A stretch of 64,000 nucleotides of DNA from Acidovorax soli (GTDB taxonomy: Bacteria; Pseudomonadota; Gammaproteobacteria; Burkholderiales; Burkholderiaceae_C). Where the stretch lies: positions 62,001 to 126,000 of the forward strand of contig NZ_FNQJ01000003.1 in NCBI RefSeq assembly GCF_900107605.1, written 5' to 3'. Of the stretch, positions 36,072 through 45,635 are shown piece after piece. The notes below the pieces were generated by a model. It ran no database searches, was not told the origin of the DNA, and worked only from the letters and a program-made list of their open reading frames with translations. Every line of letters begins with the position of its first letter. The stretch's first letter is position 1. The position numbers and the translations under genes are program-made.

Positions 36072-36327
36072 TGCGCCTTGATCGCTCCATGGGGATGCTG
36101 AGGAAAGAGCCTTGCCACAAGGTCTCCGTGGGTTCTTATGTTGCATCGCATCGTAAGTCCCGACGTGGGGATGCAGATACTGGGACAAATGCCTATGTAT
36201 AAATGCCTACGCCCTGCGTGCCCCTTGCCTCGCGAGGCCCGCAGCGCACGGCGTGCTCCACCCACTCCAGAAAAAAGGGCTGCATACCCCGGGCGCAACG
36301 CCCCTCGGCGCAGCCTACACTGGCCCG
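36072..36327. other. Divergent intergenic region liv / ABCB exporter
   Basis: Region of 256 bases between oppositely oriented start codons. Near 36196-36201 TATAAA-like sequence could be part of a promoter; TACACT at 36316-36321 is a -10-like box for the exporter. No open frame with family resemblance is seen. Confidence 0.4.
36316..36321 (+). promoter_or_regulatory. Candidate -10 box for a leaderless ABCB exporter transcript
   Basis: TACACT ends 6 bases before the ATG at 36328 without a ribosome site between. Confidence 0.35.
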
Positions 36328-38142
36328 ATGGCAACACCCTCCCCCCTGCATGCGCGAGGCGCTCCGCGCTCCCTGTCGGGCCTGCTTCCTTTTCTACGGC
36401 CCTACCGTGCCCGCATTGGCCTTTCGCTGGTCTTTCTGGTGCTGGCAGCCGTTGCCACGCTGGCCTTTCCCCTGGCATTGCGCAACCTGATCGATGGTGG
36501 GCTGCTGGCATCGGACCACGGCAACCAGACGATGGCGCTGCGCGGGCATTTTCAGGCGCTGTTTGCCGTCGCCATTGCCCTGGGCATTTTTTCAGCCGCA
36601 CGCTTTTACATGGTGAGCTGGCTGGGCGAACGGGTGACAGCGGATCTGCGCAATGCCGTGTACAGCCATGTGCTTGAGCAAAGCCCGCAATTCTTTGAAA
36701 CCACGCAGACTGGCGAGGTGCTGTCGCGGCTGACGACCGACACTACCCTGGTCCAGACCGTGGTGGGTTCGTCACTTTCGATGGGGCTGCGCAATGCCGT
36801 CATGGGCGCGGGCGCACTGGTGATGCTGGTGTGGACCAATCCCTACGTGATGTCGGTGGTGCTTCTGCTCTTGGTGCTGGTGGTCTTGCCCAGCATGTGG
36901 ATAGGACGGCGCGTGCGGCGCCTCTCGCGCGACAGCCAGGACCGCGTGGCCGACTCCAGCGCCATCGCGGCCGAGGTGCTGAACGCCGTGCCAGTGGTGC
37001 AAAGCTATACGGCCGAAGCGCGCGAATCCTTGCGTTTCGCCGACGCTACCGAAAACGCCTTTCAGGCTGCCGTGCGCCGAACGCGTGCACGCGCCTTCCT
37101 CGTGGCATTCATCATCATTGCCAACGCAGGCCTGCTGCTATGGGGTCTCTACCGGGGTACGCAGGCGGTGCTGGACGGGCACATGACAGCGGGCCACCTG
37201 GGGCAGACGGTGGTGTACGTCATCTTGCTGGCGGGTGCCGTGGCGGTACTGGGAGAGGTCTACGGCGACCTTCTGCGCGCCGCAGGAGCCACGGAGCGCC
37301 TGATGGAACTGATCGCCAGCCAATCCCCAGTCACGGAGCCCGTGCTGCCCCGGCCGCTGCCAACGGGAGTCCGGGGGCTGAGCGTGGATTTTGAAGCGGT
37401 GAATTTCCACTACCCCTCCCGGCCCGATCAGCCGGCCCTGCAGGCCTTCACACTCCACCTCGAACCGGGTGAGACCGTCGCCCTGGTAGGCGCCAGCGGA
37501 GCCGGGAAAACCACGGTGTTTCAGTTGCTCCAGCGCTTCTACGACATCGACCAGCACCCGGACGAAGCTTCGCATGGGCGCATTGCGGTCAATGGCGTGG
37601 ACATCCGGCAACTGGGACTCCAGCAATTGCGTGCCCACATTGGCACGGTGCCCCAGGACGCGGTGATCTTCTCGGCGTCTGCCTTTGACAATATCCGGTA
37701 CGGTCGCCCCGATGCTTCAACGGATGAGGTGATCGCCGCGGCACGGGCGGCTTTTGCCCACGACTTCATTGAAGCACTGCCCGAGGGGTATTCCACCTTT
37801 CTCGGAGAGCGCGGCGTTCGCCTTTCCGGCGGGCAACGCCAACGGATCTCGATTGCACGTGCGCTGCTGAAGAATCCCCCCTTGCTGCTGCTGGACGAAG
37901 CCACCAGCGCACTGGATGCGGAAAGCGAGCGCATGGTGCAGGCCGCCCTCGACTCTGCGATGCAGCGGCACACCGGCCAGCGGACCACCCTGGTCATTGC
38001 ACACCGCCTGGCCACGGTGCAAAACGCCGACCGGATCGCGGTGCTGGAAAACGGCCGCATCGTCGAACAGGGAACCCATGCCGCGCTGCTCACCCAGGGC
38101 GGCGTCTATGCCCGCCTGGCAGCGATGCAATTCACGGCGTGA
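36328..38142 (+). CDS. ABCB-type ABC exporter (fused membrane and ATPase domains)
   Basis: Half-transporter of 604 aa acting as a homodimer in the inner membrane. Six membrane segments occupy about residues 30-320, with the coupling motif ERVTADLRNAVYSHVL. The ATPase domain (about 355-600) has GASGAGKTTVF, VPQDAVIFSASAFDNIRYG, LSGGQRQRISIARALL, LLLLDEATSALD and IAHRLATV. It resembles MsbA/lipid and multidrug exporters; the substrate cannot be given. ATG 36328 begins just before a conserved-looking start; upstream codons in frame lack hydrophobic segments. Confidence 0.92.
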   Translation: MATPSPLHARGAPRSLSGLLPFLRPYRARIGLSLVFLVLAAVATLAFPLALRNLIDGGLLASDHGNQTMALRGHFQALFAVAIALGIFSAARFYMVSWLGERVTADLRNAVYSHVLEQSPQFFETTQTGEVLSRLTTDTTLVQTVVGSSLSMGLRNAVMGAGALVMLVWTNPYVMSVVLLLLVLVVLPSMWIGRRVRRLSRDSQDRVADSSAIAAEVLNAVPVVQSYTAEARESLRFADATENAFQAAVRRTRARAFLVAFIIIANAGLLLWGLYRGTQAVLDGHMTAGHLGQTVVYVILLAGAVAVLGEVYGDLLRAAGATERLMELIASQSPVTEPVLPRPLPTGVRGLSVDFEAVNFHYPSRPDQPALQAFTLHLEPGETVALVGASGAGKTTVFQLLQRFYDIDQHPDEASHGRIAVNGVDIRQLGLQQLRAHIGTVPQDAVIFSASAFDNIRYGRPDASTDEVIAAARAAFAHDFIEALPEGYSTFLGERGVRLSGGQRQRISIARALLKNPPLLLLDEATSALDAESERMVQAALDSAMQRHTGQRTTLVIAHRLATVQNADRIAVLENGRIVEQGTHAALLTQGGVYARLAAMQFTA

Positions 38143-38151
38143 TCGATCAGC

Positions 38152-38172
38152 ATCGACATCGGCCATGTCGAT
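38152..38172. terminator. Hairpin between convergent genes
   Basis: ATCGACAT/ATGTCGAT 8-bp stem with 5-nt loop between the exporter gene and the convergent DUF1178 gene. No T-run follows, so activity as terminator is uncertain. Confidence 0.35.
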
Positions 38173-38189
38173 TCACCCGGACCAGAGCC

Positions 38190-38660
38190 TTATTGCAAGG
38201 TTTCCTTGGCCGCTTCGGGCAACAGCAGCGGCAGCACCGCAATGCCCTCATCGAGCAACTGCAATGCCTCTTGGTGTGAAGCCTGGCCTCGTATGGCCCG
38301 CTCCTCGACCTCGCCGCGGTGGATGCGCCGGGCCTCTTGCGCAAACTGTGGGCCCACGTCTTCCGTATGGGCCATGACTTTGCGCGCCAGCGACAACCAG
38401 GCAGCCTGCAGATCCACACCAGATACTTCAGCAGGGTTGCGGTCAGCAGAGGCGTCCGCAACCGGTGCAACAGGCTCGACCGCCGGTTGCCGGGCGCCCA
38501 GATTCAGCCTGGGGGCACTCAGCCTTTTGGCGATGTGGGAGTCCGAGCACATCGGGCATTGCACGAGTGCCTCACGCAACTGCCGCTGAAACTCATCCTC
38601 GGACGAGAACCACCCCTCAAAGACATGGCCCTGCCCACAATGCAGGTCAAGCACCTTCAT
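38190..38660 (-). CDS. DUF1178 family protein
   Basis: Protein of 156 aa with an N-terminal zinc-ribbon-like pattern: LDLHCGQGHVFEGWF and CPMCSDSHIAKRLSAP supply Cys/His residues, then a low-complexity hinge and an alpha-helical C-terminal part (AQEARRIHRGEVEERAIRG). Function unknown; cytosolic. It lies 24 bases downstream of the DUF2818 gene and so is the last gene of the NADH dehydrogenase transcript. This linkage recurs, to my knowledge, in other Burkholderiales. Confidence 0.88.
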   Translation of the reverse strand: MKVLDLHCGQGHVFEGWFSSEDEFQRQLREALVQCPMCSDSHIAKRLSAPRLNLGARQPAVEPVAPVADASADRNPAEVSGVDLQAAWLSLARKVMAHTEDVGPQFAQEARRIHRGEVEERAIRGQASHQEALQLLDEGIAVLPLLLPEAAKETLQ

Positions 38661-38684
38661 GCCAGCAAGCTCTCAACCGCCGCA

Positions 38685-38990
38685 TCAGCCGTGGCGGCGC
38701 AGCAGATAGCGGTAAACAAAACCGGGAAATGCCAGCGTGAGGAAAAGGGTGCCCGTGACGGCATAGAACTCCCACCCCTGCGGAGCAATCTGTCCGGCAC
38801 GGCGCTCCAGCAAGAGGGCCATGCCTCCCACCAGGAAATACAGCGCCACCAGTTCCACCAGCCGCACCGGCAAAGACTTCTTTGGCTGCTTCAACGGACC
38901 GATCACCATCAGCCTGTGGTTGATAAACGGAAGATTGGCCGCGAAGAATGCAGCAACGATGATGAGCCAGATAGCGCCAGTTTGCGACAC
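38685..38990 (-). CDS. DUF2818 family small membrane protein
   Basis: Protein of 101 aa with three hydrophobic segments (GAIWLIIVAAFFAANLPF, VELVALYFLVGGMALLLE, GTLFLTLAFPGFVYRYLL). The GTG start at 38990 has GGGTATT-like purines upstream and follows the nuoN stop by 19 bases; the longer frame upstream overlaps nuoN and is not used. Unknown function. Membrane location plus conserved place behind nuoN suggests a role with complex I, such as assembly, but this is inference. Confidence 0.85.
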   Translation of the reverse strand: MSQTGAIWLIIVAAFFAANLPFINHRLMVIGPLKQPKKSLPVRLVELVALYFLVGGMALLLERRAGQIAPQGWEFYAVTGTLFLTLAFPGFVYRYLLRRHG

Positions 38991-39009
38991 GGAAATACCC
39001 TGCTCGAAC

Positions 39010-40503
39010 TCAGGTCGCCAGGGCCCGCACGATGGCATCGGCACACAAGGCCATCAAGCCACCAGGCAGCAAACCCAGTCCCAGTACCAGCGCGCCATTG
39101 ACAGTCAAGACAACCCGAACATCCAAGGGTGCGGATACGCTGGTCGCCGTCAGGGGCGCATCAAAATACATCACCTTGACAACGCGCAAATAGTAGAAAG
39201 CACCGATCAGGGACATCACGACGGCAAACACGGCCAGCGCAATATAGAGCCCTTGCCCCGATGCCACCAATGCCTGCAATACCGACAACTTGGCGTAAAA
39301 ACCCACCAGTGGCGGAATGCCCGCCATGGAGAACAGGCAGACGGCCATCACGCCGGCATACAGCGGACTGCGCTGGTTCAGGCCCGCCAGATCCGCAATC
39401 TCTTCGCTTTCAAAGCCTTCGCGGGCCAGCAACAGGATCACGCCAAACGCAGCCAGGGTGGTCAGAACATAGCTCACCACGTAAAACATGGCGGAACTGT
39501 AGGCACTCTCCACAGCGGCGGCATCCACATTGCCGTTGATCACACCCGACAACAGGCCCAGCAAGACAAAGCCCATCTGTGCAATGGTGGAGTAAGCCAG
39601 CATGCGCTTCAGATTGGTCTGCGCAATGGCGGCCAGGTTACCCACCAGCAGCGAGCCAATGGCCAGCACCGCAAGCATCTGCTGCCAATCGATGGCCAGG
39701 GGCAGCAACCCATCCACCAGCAGCCGGATGGCGATCGCAAATGCGGCGAGCTTGGGCGCGCCACCGATCATCAGTGTCACGGCCGTGGGCGCACCCTGGT
39801 AAACATCGGGAATCCACATGTGGAACGGCACCACACCCAGCTTGAAAGCCAGGCCTGCGACCACGAAGACCAGTCCGAACACCAGCACCTGGTGCCGGAT
39901 CTGGCCGGAATTGACGGCCTTGAACACTTGCCCGATATCGAGCGATCCCGTGGCGCCATACAGCATCGACAGACCATAAAGCAGGAAACCGCTGGCCATG
40001 GCACCGAGCACGAAATACTTCATGGCGGCCTCAGTGGCCGTTGCGTTGTCCCGGCGCAATGCCACCAGGGTGTAACTGGACAGGGTCAGCAGCTCCAGGC
40101 CCAGGTAGATCACCAGAAAGTTGTTGCCGGAGATCATGATGGACATGCCCAGCAACGCCAGCATCGACAGGGTGAAAAATTCACCACCACGCAACATGTC
40201 ACGATCGGCAGCGTAAGGGCGCCCGTAGACCAGCGTCACCATCATGGCCACGGTGGCGAAACATTTGAGCCAGTTGCCCATGGCATCACTGACGACCATG
40301 TTGCCGAAACCGTAGAACGTGTTTCCGCTGCTGGCATACAGCCCCTGCAGGGCGGCAACCACGGCCAGCGTGAGCATGGTGAGGACATAAGTACCGGTAC
40401 GGCGTGGGCTGCGGACCCCCAGGTCCACCAGCATGATCACGCAGGCCATGACCAGCAGCACGATCTCGGGGTAAACGGCAAGCCAGCTGATGTTGTCAAT
40501 CAT
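39010..40503 (-). CDS. nuoN: NADH-quinone oxidoreductase subunit N
   Basis: One of three antiporter-like proton-pumping subunits of complex I, 497 aa with about 14 membrane segments. The conserved Lys-bearing segment in [20 protein letters not shown] and the earlier [20 protein letters not shown] are diagnostic. Last of the nuo genes proper, 24 bases after nuoM. Confidence 0.97.
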   Translation of the reverse strand: MIDNISWLAVYPEIVLLVMACVIMLVDLGVRSPRRTGTYVLTMLTLAVVAALQGLYASSGNTFYGFGNMVVSDAMGNWLKCFATVAMMVTLVYGRPYAADRDMLRGGEFFTLSMLALLGMSIMISGNNFLVIYLGLELLTLSSYTLVALRRDNATATEAAMKYFVLGAMASGFLLYGLSMLYGATGSLDIGQVFKAVNSGQIRHQVLVFGLVFVVAGLAFKLGVVPFHMWIPDVYQGAPTAVTLMIGGAPKLAAFAIAIRLLVDGLLPLAIDWQQMLAVLAIGSLLVGNLAAIAQTNLKRMLAYSTIAQMGFVLLGLLSGVINGNVDAAAVESAYSSAMFYVVSYVLTTLAAFGVILLLAREGFESEEIADLAGLNQRSPLYAGVMAVCLFSMAGIPPLVGFYAKLSVLQALVASGQGLYIALAVFAVVMSLIGAFYYLRVVKVMYFDAPLTATSVSAPLDVRVVLTVNGALVLGLGLLPGGLMALCADAIVRALAT

Positions 40504-40527
40504 CTCGAATCTCTCAGTTCAGTCTGG

Positions 40528-42003
40528 TCAGTTCAGCTTGGACAGGGCCACATGCTTGAGCAACTCCGCCACAGAGGTGTCCATCACGTCGGTGAAGGGG
40601 CGTGGATAAAGGCCCATCGCCAGCACGGCAATCGCCAGCAGCGACATCACGAGGAATTCACGGCTGTTGATATCGGAGAGCTCCTTGACGTGATCGTTGG
40701 CAACAGGGCCCAGATAGACCCGCTTGAACATCCAGAGCGTATAAGCGGCGCCAAAGATCAACGCCGTGGCGGCTGCGCCACCGATCCAGAAATTGGCTTT
40801 CACCGCACCCAGGATCACCATCCACTCGCCCACGAATCCGGCGGTTCCCGGCAGTCCGCAATTGGCCATGGCAAACAGCAAGGCAAATGCCGTGAAGTTC
40901 GGCATGGTATTGACGACGCCACCATAAGCAGAAATTTCGCGGGAATGCACCCGGTCGTACAGCACGCCAATCGAAAGGAACATGGCACCGGAGACAAAGC
41001 CATGCGCAATCATTTGCACCAGACCGCCCGAAACACCCAGATCATTGAAGATGAAGAAACCGAGCGTGACAAAACCCATGTGCGCCACGGAGGAGTAAGC
41101 CACCAGCTTTTTCATGTCCTTCTGGACCAGTGCCACCAGGCCCACATAAATCACGGCCACCAGGGACAGCGCAATCATGAGCCAAGCCCATTCGCGCGAC
41201 GCATCCGGCGCAATCGGCATGGAGAAACGCAGAAAACCGTAGGCTCCCAGCTTCAACATGATGGCCGCCAGAACAGCGGAGCCGCCGGTGGGGGCTTCCA
41301 CGTGCACGTCGGGCAGCCAGGTGTGGACCGGCCACATGGGTACCTTGACCGCAAACGCGGCGAAGAAAGCAAAGAAAAGCAGCGTCTGCGCGGTGGCGCT
41401 GAGCGGCAACTGGTGCCATGCAGCGATGTCGAAACTGCCACCCGACTGGTTGTACAGGAAGATGAGCGCAATCAACATCAACAGCGAGCCGAGCAGCGTG
41501 TAGAGGAAGAACTTGAACGCCGCGTAGATCTTGTTGGGCCCGCCCCAGATACCGATGATCAGGTACATCGGAATCAGGGTTGCCTCAAAGAACACGTAGA
41601 ACAACAGGCCGTCAAGGGCGCAGAACACACCGATCATCAACCCCGAAAGGATCAGAAAGGCACCCATGTACTGGTTGACGCGCTCGGTGATCGACTCCCA
41701 GGATGCGATCACCACGATGACCGTGATAAACGCGGTAAGTGGCACAAACCAGAAGGAAATGCCATCCACACCCAGGTGGTAATGGACATTGAAACGCTCA
41801 ATCCAGGTGGTCTTTTCGACAAACTGCATGGCCGCAGTACCCAGCTTGAAGCCATCGTACAGAGGCAGCGTTACCAACAAGCCGATGATGGCGCCAATCA
41901 GCGCGACCCAGCGGACGGCACGGGCGTGTTCATCCCGCCCGACCGCCAGCAGCAGAACACCAAAGACGATTGGCGTCCAGATTGCAAGACTCAACAGACC
42001 CAT
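40528..42003 (-). CDS. nuoM: NADH-quinone oxidoreductase subunit M
   Basis: Antiporter-like proton-pumping membrane subunit, 491 aa. Key segments are FFEATLIPMYLIIGIWG (with the conserved Glu), FAVKVPMWPVHTWLPDVHVE and VQKDMKKLVAYSSVAHMG (with the conserved Lys). Start 42003 (MGLLSLAIW) follows nuoL by 13 bases; an upstream extension of the frame is rejected because it overlaps nuoL. Confidence 0.97.
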   Translation of the reverse strand: MGLLSLAIWTPIVFGVLLLAVGRDEHARAVRWVALIGAIIGLLVTLPLYDGFKLGTAAMQFVEKTTWIERFNVHYHLGVDGISFWFVPLTAFITVIVVIASWESITERVNQYMGAFLILSGLMIGVFCALDGLLFYVFFEATLIPMYLIIGIWGGPNKIYAAFKFFLYTLLGSLLMLIALIFLYNQSGGSFDIAAWHQLPLSATAQTLLFFAFFAAFAVKVPMWPVHTWLPDVHVEAPTGGSAVLAAIMLKLGAYGFLRFSMPIAPDASREWAWLMIALSLVAVIYVGLVALVQKDMKKLVAYSSVAHMGFVTLGFFIFNDLGVSGGLVQMIAHGFVSGAMFLSIGVLYDRVHSREISAYGGVVNTMPNFTAFALLFAMANCGLPGTAGFVGEWMVILGAVKANFWIGGAAATALIFGAAYTLWMFKRVYLGPVANDHVKELSDINSREFLVMSLLAIAVLAMGLYPRPFTDVMDTSVAELLKHVALSKLN

Positions 42004-42016
42004 TTTGTTCTTTTCC

Positions 42017-44056
42017 TTATTTGATGAGCTGCAGGAAATAGTCGCGCCAGACAAACCAGGTCATCAGCGCAAACACGCCCAGAATCATCACCAGGGCATA
42101 GTGGAAGATGAACCCGGTCTGCATCCAGCGCACCACGCCGGAAATCCAGCCCACCAGCTTCCACGATCCATTGACCAGGGCACCATCAATGATGGCGCGG
42201 TCTCCCACTTTCCACAGACCCGAGCCGAGGGCGCGTGCACCACGCGCCAGGATGTTCTCGTTGAGCCAGTCCAGGTAGTACTTGTTTTCCAGCAGCGCAT
42301 AGAGCGGCTGCACGCGTGCCTTGATGGCCGTGGGCAAAGCGGGATTGACCATGTACATGTAGTAGGACAACGCCACACCCGCCAGCGCCAGCCAGAACGG
42401 GGCCGTCTGCAATCCATGCAGGGCCATGGCCATGGGACCGTGGAAGATTTCGGCCAGTTTGGCCATGGCGGGATGCTTGACTGCATCCACAAAAATCACG
42501 TCCTTGAAGAAGTCGCCAAACAGCATGGGCTGGATGAACATGAAACCCACCACGACAGACGGGATAGCCAGGAGAACCAGCGGTACCGTGACCACCCATG
42601 GCGATTCGTGGGGCTCATGGTGCTCGCCATGACCATGTCCATGATCGTCCGCATGGTGCGCATCTGGATTCTGGTCAAAGCGTTCCTTGCCATGGAACAC
42701 CAGGAAATACATGCGGAACGAATAGAACGCCGTGATGAAGACACCTGCCAATACGGCAAAGTGGGCAAACCCAGCAGCTGGCAGGTGGCTGAAATGGACG
42801 GCCTCGATGATGCTGTCCTTGGAATAAAAACCCGAGAACAGGGGGGTGCCAATCAGCGCCAGCGAACCGAGCAGGGAAGTAATCCAGGTGATGGGCATGT
42901 ACTTGCGCACGCCACCCATCCAGCGGATATCCTGGTTGTGGTGCATGCCCATGATGACCGAACCGGCGCCCAGGAACAAAAGCGCCTTGAAGAATGCGTG
43001 GGTCATCAGGTGGAACACGGCCACCGAGTAGGCCGAGGCCCCCAGGGCCACCGTCATGTAGCCGAGTTGCGACAAGGTGGAATAAGCCACCACGCGCTTG
43101 ATGTCATTCTGGATGATGCCCAGAAAGCCCATGAACAGGGCCGTGATGGCGCCAATGACCAGAATGAAATTGAGCGCCGTATCCGACAGTTCAAACAGCG
43201 GCGACATGCGGGCCACCATGAAAATGCCGGCCGTCACCATGGTTGCCGCGTGAATCAGAGCGGAAATGGGGGTGGGGCCTTCCATCGAATCGGGCAACCA
43301 CACATGCAGTGGAAACTGGGCGCTTTTGCCCATGGCACCAATGAACAGGCAGATACAGATGACCGTGATGAGCATCCAGTCGGTTCCCGGGAAGGACAGA
43401 CCGCCCAGTTCAGCCGTTTTGCCAAACACCTCGCCGTAATTGAGGGTGCCGGCATATGCCGCTATCAATCCAATGCCCAGAATGAATCCGAAGTCACCCA
43501 CACGATTGACCAGGAAGGCCTTCATGTTGGCGAAGATGGCAGAGGGCTTGTTGAACCAGAAACCAATCAGGAGATACGAGACCAGGCCCACCGCTTCCCA
43601 GCCAAAGAAAAGCTGCAGCAGGTTGTTGCTCATGACCAGCATGAGCATGGAGAACGTGAACAGCGAAATATAGGCAAAGAAACGGTTGTAGCCGTCGTCC
43701 TCCTCCATGTAGCCAATGGTGTAGATGTGCACCATGAGCGACACGAAAGTCACCACCACCATCATCATGGCGGTAAGACTGTCGATGAGGAAGCCGACTT
43801 CCATCTTGAGCCCGCCCACGACCATCCAGGTGTAGAGCGTCTCATTGAAGCGTGCGCCATCCAGCGCCACGCTCTTGAGCGTCATGGCCGACAGGATGAA
43901 TGCCACCAGCACACCCAGGATGGTCAGCGTGTGGCTGAGGCGTCGACCGATCCAGTTGCCACCAAAGGTGGTGCCAAGGATGCCGGCCAGCAAGGCGCCC
44001 GCCAGCGGCGCCAGCGGAACCGCCAGAAGCGTTGAAGCAGAAAGGGTTTGACTCAT
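42017..44056 (-). CDS. nuoL: NADH-quinone oxidoreductase subunit L
   Basis: Largest membrane subunit, 679 aa. The antiporter core shows GWEAVGLVSYLLIGFWF, GKSAQFPLHVWLPDSMEGP and IQNDIKRVVAYSTLSQLG. The C-terminal lateral helix follows a His-rich loop (DAHHADDHGHGHGEHHEPHE, about residues 465-485), a local oddity that could bind metal. 28 bases separate it from nuoK. Confidence 0.97.
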   Translation of the reverse strand: MSQTLSASTLLAVPLAPLAGALLAGILGTTFGGNWIGRRLSHTLTILGVLVAFILSAMTLKSVALDGARFNETLYTWMVVGGLKMEVGFLIDSLTAMMMVVVTFVSLMVHIYTIGYMEEDDGYNRFFAYISLFTFSMLMLVMSNNLLQLFFGWEAVGLVSYLLIGFWFNKPSAIFANMKAFLVNRVGDFGFILGIGLIAAYAGTLNYGEVFGKTAELGGLSFPGTDWMLITVICICLFIGAMGKSAQFPLHVWLPDSMEGPTPISALIHAATMVTAGIFMVARMSPLFELSDTALNFILVIGAITALFMGFLGIIQNDIKRVVAYSTLSQLGYMTVALGASAYSVAVFHLMTHAFFKALLFLGAGSVIMGMHHNQDIRWMGGVRKYMPITWITSLLGSLALIGTPLFSGFYSKDSIIEAVHFSHLPAAGFAHFAVLAGVFITAFYSFRMYFLVFHGKERFDQNPDAHHADDHGHGHGEHHEPHESPWVVTVPLVLLAIPSVVVGFMFIQPMLFGDFFKDVIFVDAVKHPAMAKLAEIFHGPMAMALHGLQTAPFWLALAGVALSYYMYMVNPALPTAIKARVQPLYALLENKYYLDWLNENILARGARALGSGLWKVGDRAIIDGALVNGSWKLVGWISGVVRWMQTGFIFHYALVMILGVFALMTWFVWRDYFLQLIK

Positions 44057-44084
44057 TCTTGAGAACCTTGGGAATGCGTGCGAC

Positions 44085-44393
44085 TCAACCCTTGAGGGTG
44101 TTGAGGTCTTCCGCGTTGATGCTGGTCTTGTTGCGGAACAGCAGCACCAGGATGGCCAGACCGATGGCCGACTCGGCCGCAGCCACCGTCAGGATGAAAA
44201 ACACGAAAACCTGGCCGTGCATGTCGCCCAGATAGTGCGAGAACGCCACGAAATTCATATTGACCGCAAGCAGCATCAATTCGATCGCCATCAGCAAAAC
44301 GATCAGGTTCTTGCGATTGAGGAAAATACCGATCACGGCAAGGGCGAACAACATGGCGCCCAGTGAAAGAAAGTGGCCCAGCGTCAATGTCAT
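44085..44393 (-). CDS. nuoK: NADH-quinone oxidoreductase subunit K
   Basis: Small membrane subunit, 102 aa, three membrane helices with the conserved Glu residues in [19 protein letters not shown] and [18 protein letters not shown]. Overlaps nuoJ by four bases (ATGA). Confidence 0.96.
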   Translation of the reverse strand: MTLTLGHFLSLGAMLFALAVIGIFLNRKNLIVLLMAIELMLLAVNMNFVAFSHYLGDMHGQVFVFFILTVAAAESAIGLAILVLLFRNKTSINAEDLNTLKG

Positions 44394-45058
44394 GCTTTTT
44401 TCTCCTCGCCCGCAGGTGCACTGGCGACTTCGGGGGCAGGCTTCTGGGTTGCTGCCAGTTTCACCACCTGCAGACGATCACGCGCCCGCACCCTGATCTG
44501 CGTCGAGGGGTCGATCGCCTTGGTGTCCTTGCGCTGGCGCAGCGTCAAGGCAATGGCGGCAATCATGGCCACCAGCAAAATGACGGCGGCAATTTCCACG
44601 GGATACAGATATTCCGTGTAGAGCAATTTGCCCAGCGCCTTGGCGTTGGAGTAGGGAACCACCTGCCCCGCCGCATCCAGCACCACCGCGACGGCCTTGG
44701 GTTCATCCATGCCCCGAAAGCCACCCATGAGAACTGCCGCCATTTCCAGGGCGATCATGGCGCCCACGAAGGCGGCCAGCGGAAAATGCTTCCAGAAACC
44801 CTTGCGTATCGTATCGATGTGGATATCCAGCATCATCACCACGAACAGGAAAAGCACCATGACCGCCCCCAGATACACCAGGACCAGCACGATGGCGAGA
44901 AACTCCGCCTTGAGCAGCAACCAGATCGCAGCAGCCTGAGAGAAGGCCAGGATCAGGTTCAGCACCGCATGCACGGGATTGCGCGCGGTAATCACCCGGA
45001 ATGCTGCGAACAGCAGCACCACCGAGAAGAGATAGAAAAAACCAGTCTTGGCGTCCAT
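44390..45058 (-). CDS. nuoJ: NADH-quinone oxidoreductase subunit J
   Basis: Membrane subunit, 222 aa, five helices; [20 protein letters not shown] and [20 protein letters not shown] (with the conserved pi-bulge helix) are typical. A C-terminal extension of about 50 residues rich in Ala/Lys/Pro follows the last helix. Starts 52 bases after nuoI. Confidence 0.95.
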   Translation of the reverse strand: MDAKTGFFYLFSVVLLFAAFRVITARNPVHAVLNLILAFSQAAAIWLLLKAEFLAIVLVLVYLGAVMVLFLFVVMMLDIHIDTIRKGFWKHFPLAAFVGAMIALEMAAVLMGGFRGMDEPKAVAVVLDAAGQVVPYSNAKALGKLLYTEYLYPVEIAAVILLVAMIAAIALTLRQRKDTKAIDPSTQIRVRARDRLQVVKLAATQKPAPEVASAPAGEEKKA

Positions 45059-45110
45059 GAATCGGTTCTTTGTAGAAAGTCTGGCCTAAGGAACTCGCAT
45101 CAGTACCGCA

Positions 45111-45623
45111 TTAGCGGTACTTGGCGTCAGCGGCCTTGGCCGCAGCGATTTCACCTTCGTAGCGGTCACCCACCGCCAAAAGCATGTCTTTGGTGAAATA
45201 CAGATCGCCCCGCTTCTCCCCGTGGTATTCGAGGATGTGCGTTTCAACGATCGAGTCCACCGGGCAGCTCTCTTCGCAAAATCCACAGAAGATGCATTTG
45301 GTCAGGTCGATGTCGTAACGCGTCGTGCGGCGCGATCCATCCTCACGCACATCCGACTCGATGGTGATGGCCATCGCAGGGCAGACAGCTTCACACAGTT
45401 TGCAGGCAATGCAACGCTCTTCACCGTTGTCATAGCGGCGCAATGCATGCAGCCCCCGGAAACGCGGCGACAAAGGCGTTTTTTCCTCGGGGAACTGCAC
45501 CGTCACCTTGCGGCGAAAGGCGTAGCGTCCGGTCAGGGCCATGCCCTTGACCAGCTCCACCAACATGAAGCTCTTGAGAAAGTCTTTGAACGAAAAAGGT
45601 GCAGCAGCAGCAACAGCAGTCAT
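45111..45623 (-). CDS. nuoI: NADH-quinone oxidoreductase subunit I
   Basis: Peripheral-arm subunit, 170 aa, carrying clusters N6a and N6b: [12 protein letters not shown] and [12 protein letters not shown] are two complete 4Fe-4S motifs. An amphipathic N-terminal segment ([18 protein letters not shown]) anchors it near the membrane. Confidence 0.97.
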   Translation of the reverse strand: MTAVAAAAPFSFKDFLKSFMLVELVKGMALTGRYAFRRKVTVQFPEEKTPLSPRFRGLHALRRYDNGEERCIACKLCEAVCPAMAITIESDVREDGSRRTTRYDIDLTKCIFCGFCEESCPVDSIVETHILEYHGEKRGDLYFTKDMLLAVGDRYEGEIAAAKAADAKYR

Positions 45624-45635
45624 TTGTGTCCCCGC

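Noticed and set aside
38821-42024. 1067-codon open frame on the plus strand opposite nuoN and nuoM
   Set aside because: Exact antisense of two certain membrane-protein genes; composition is the mirror of their codon bias and no domain is recognisable.
41789-44035. 748-codon plus-strand frame opposite nuoL
   Set aside because: Antisense shadow rich in His/Gln/Asp, as expected from reversed membrane-protein codons.
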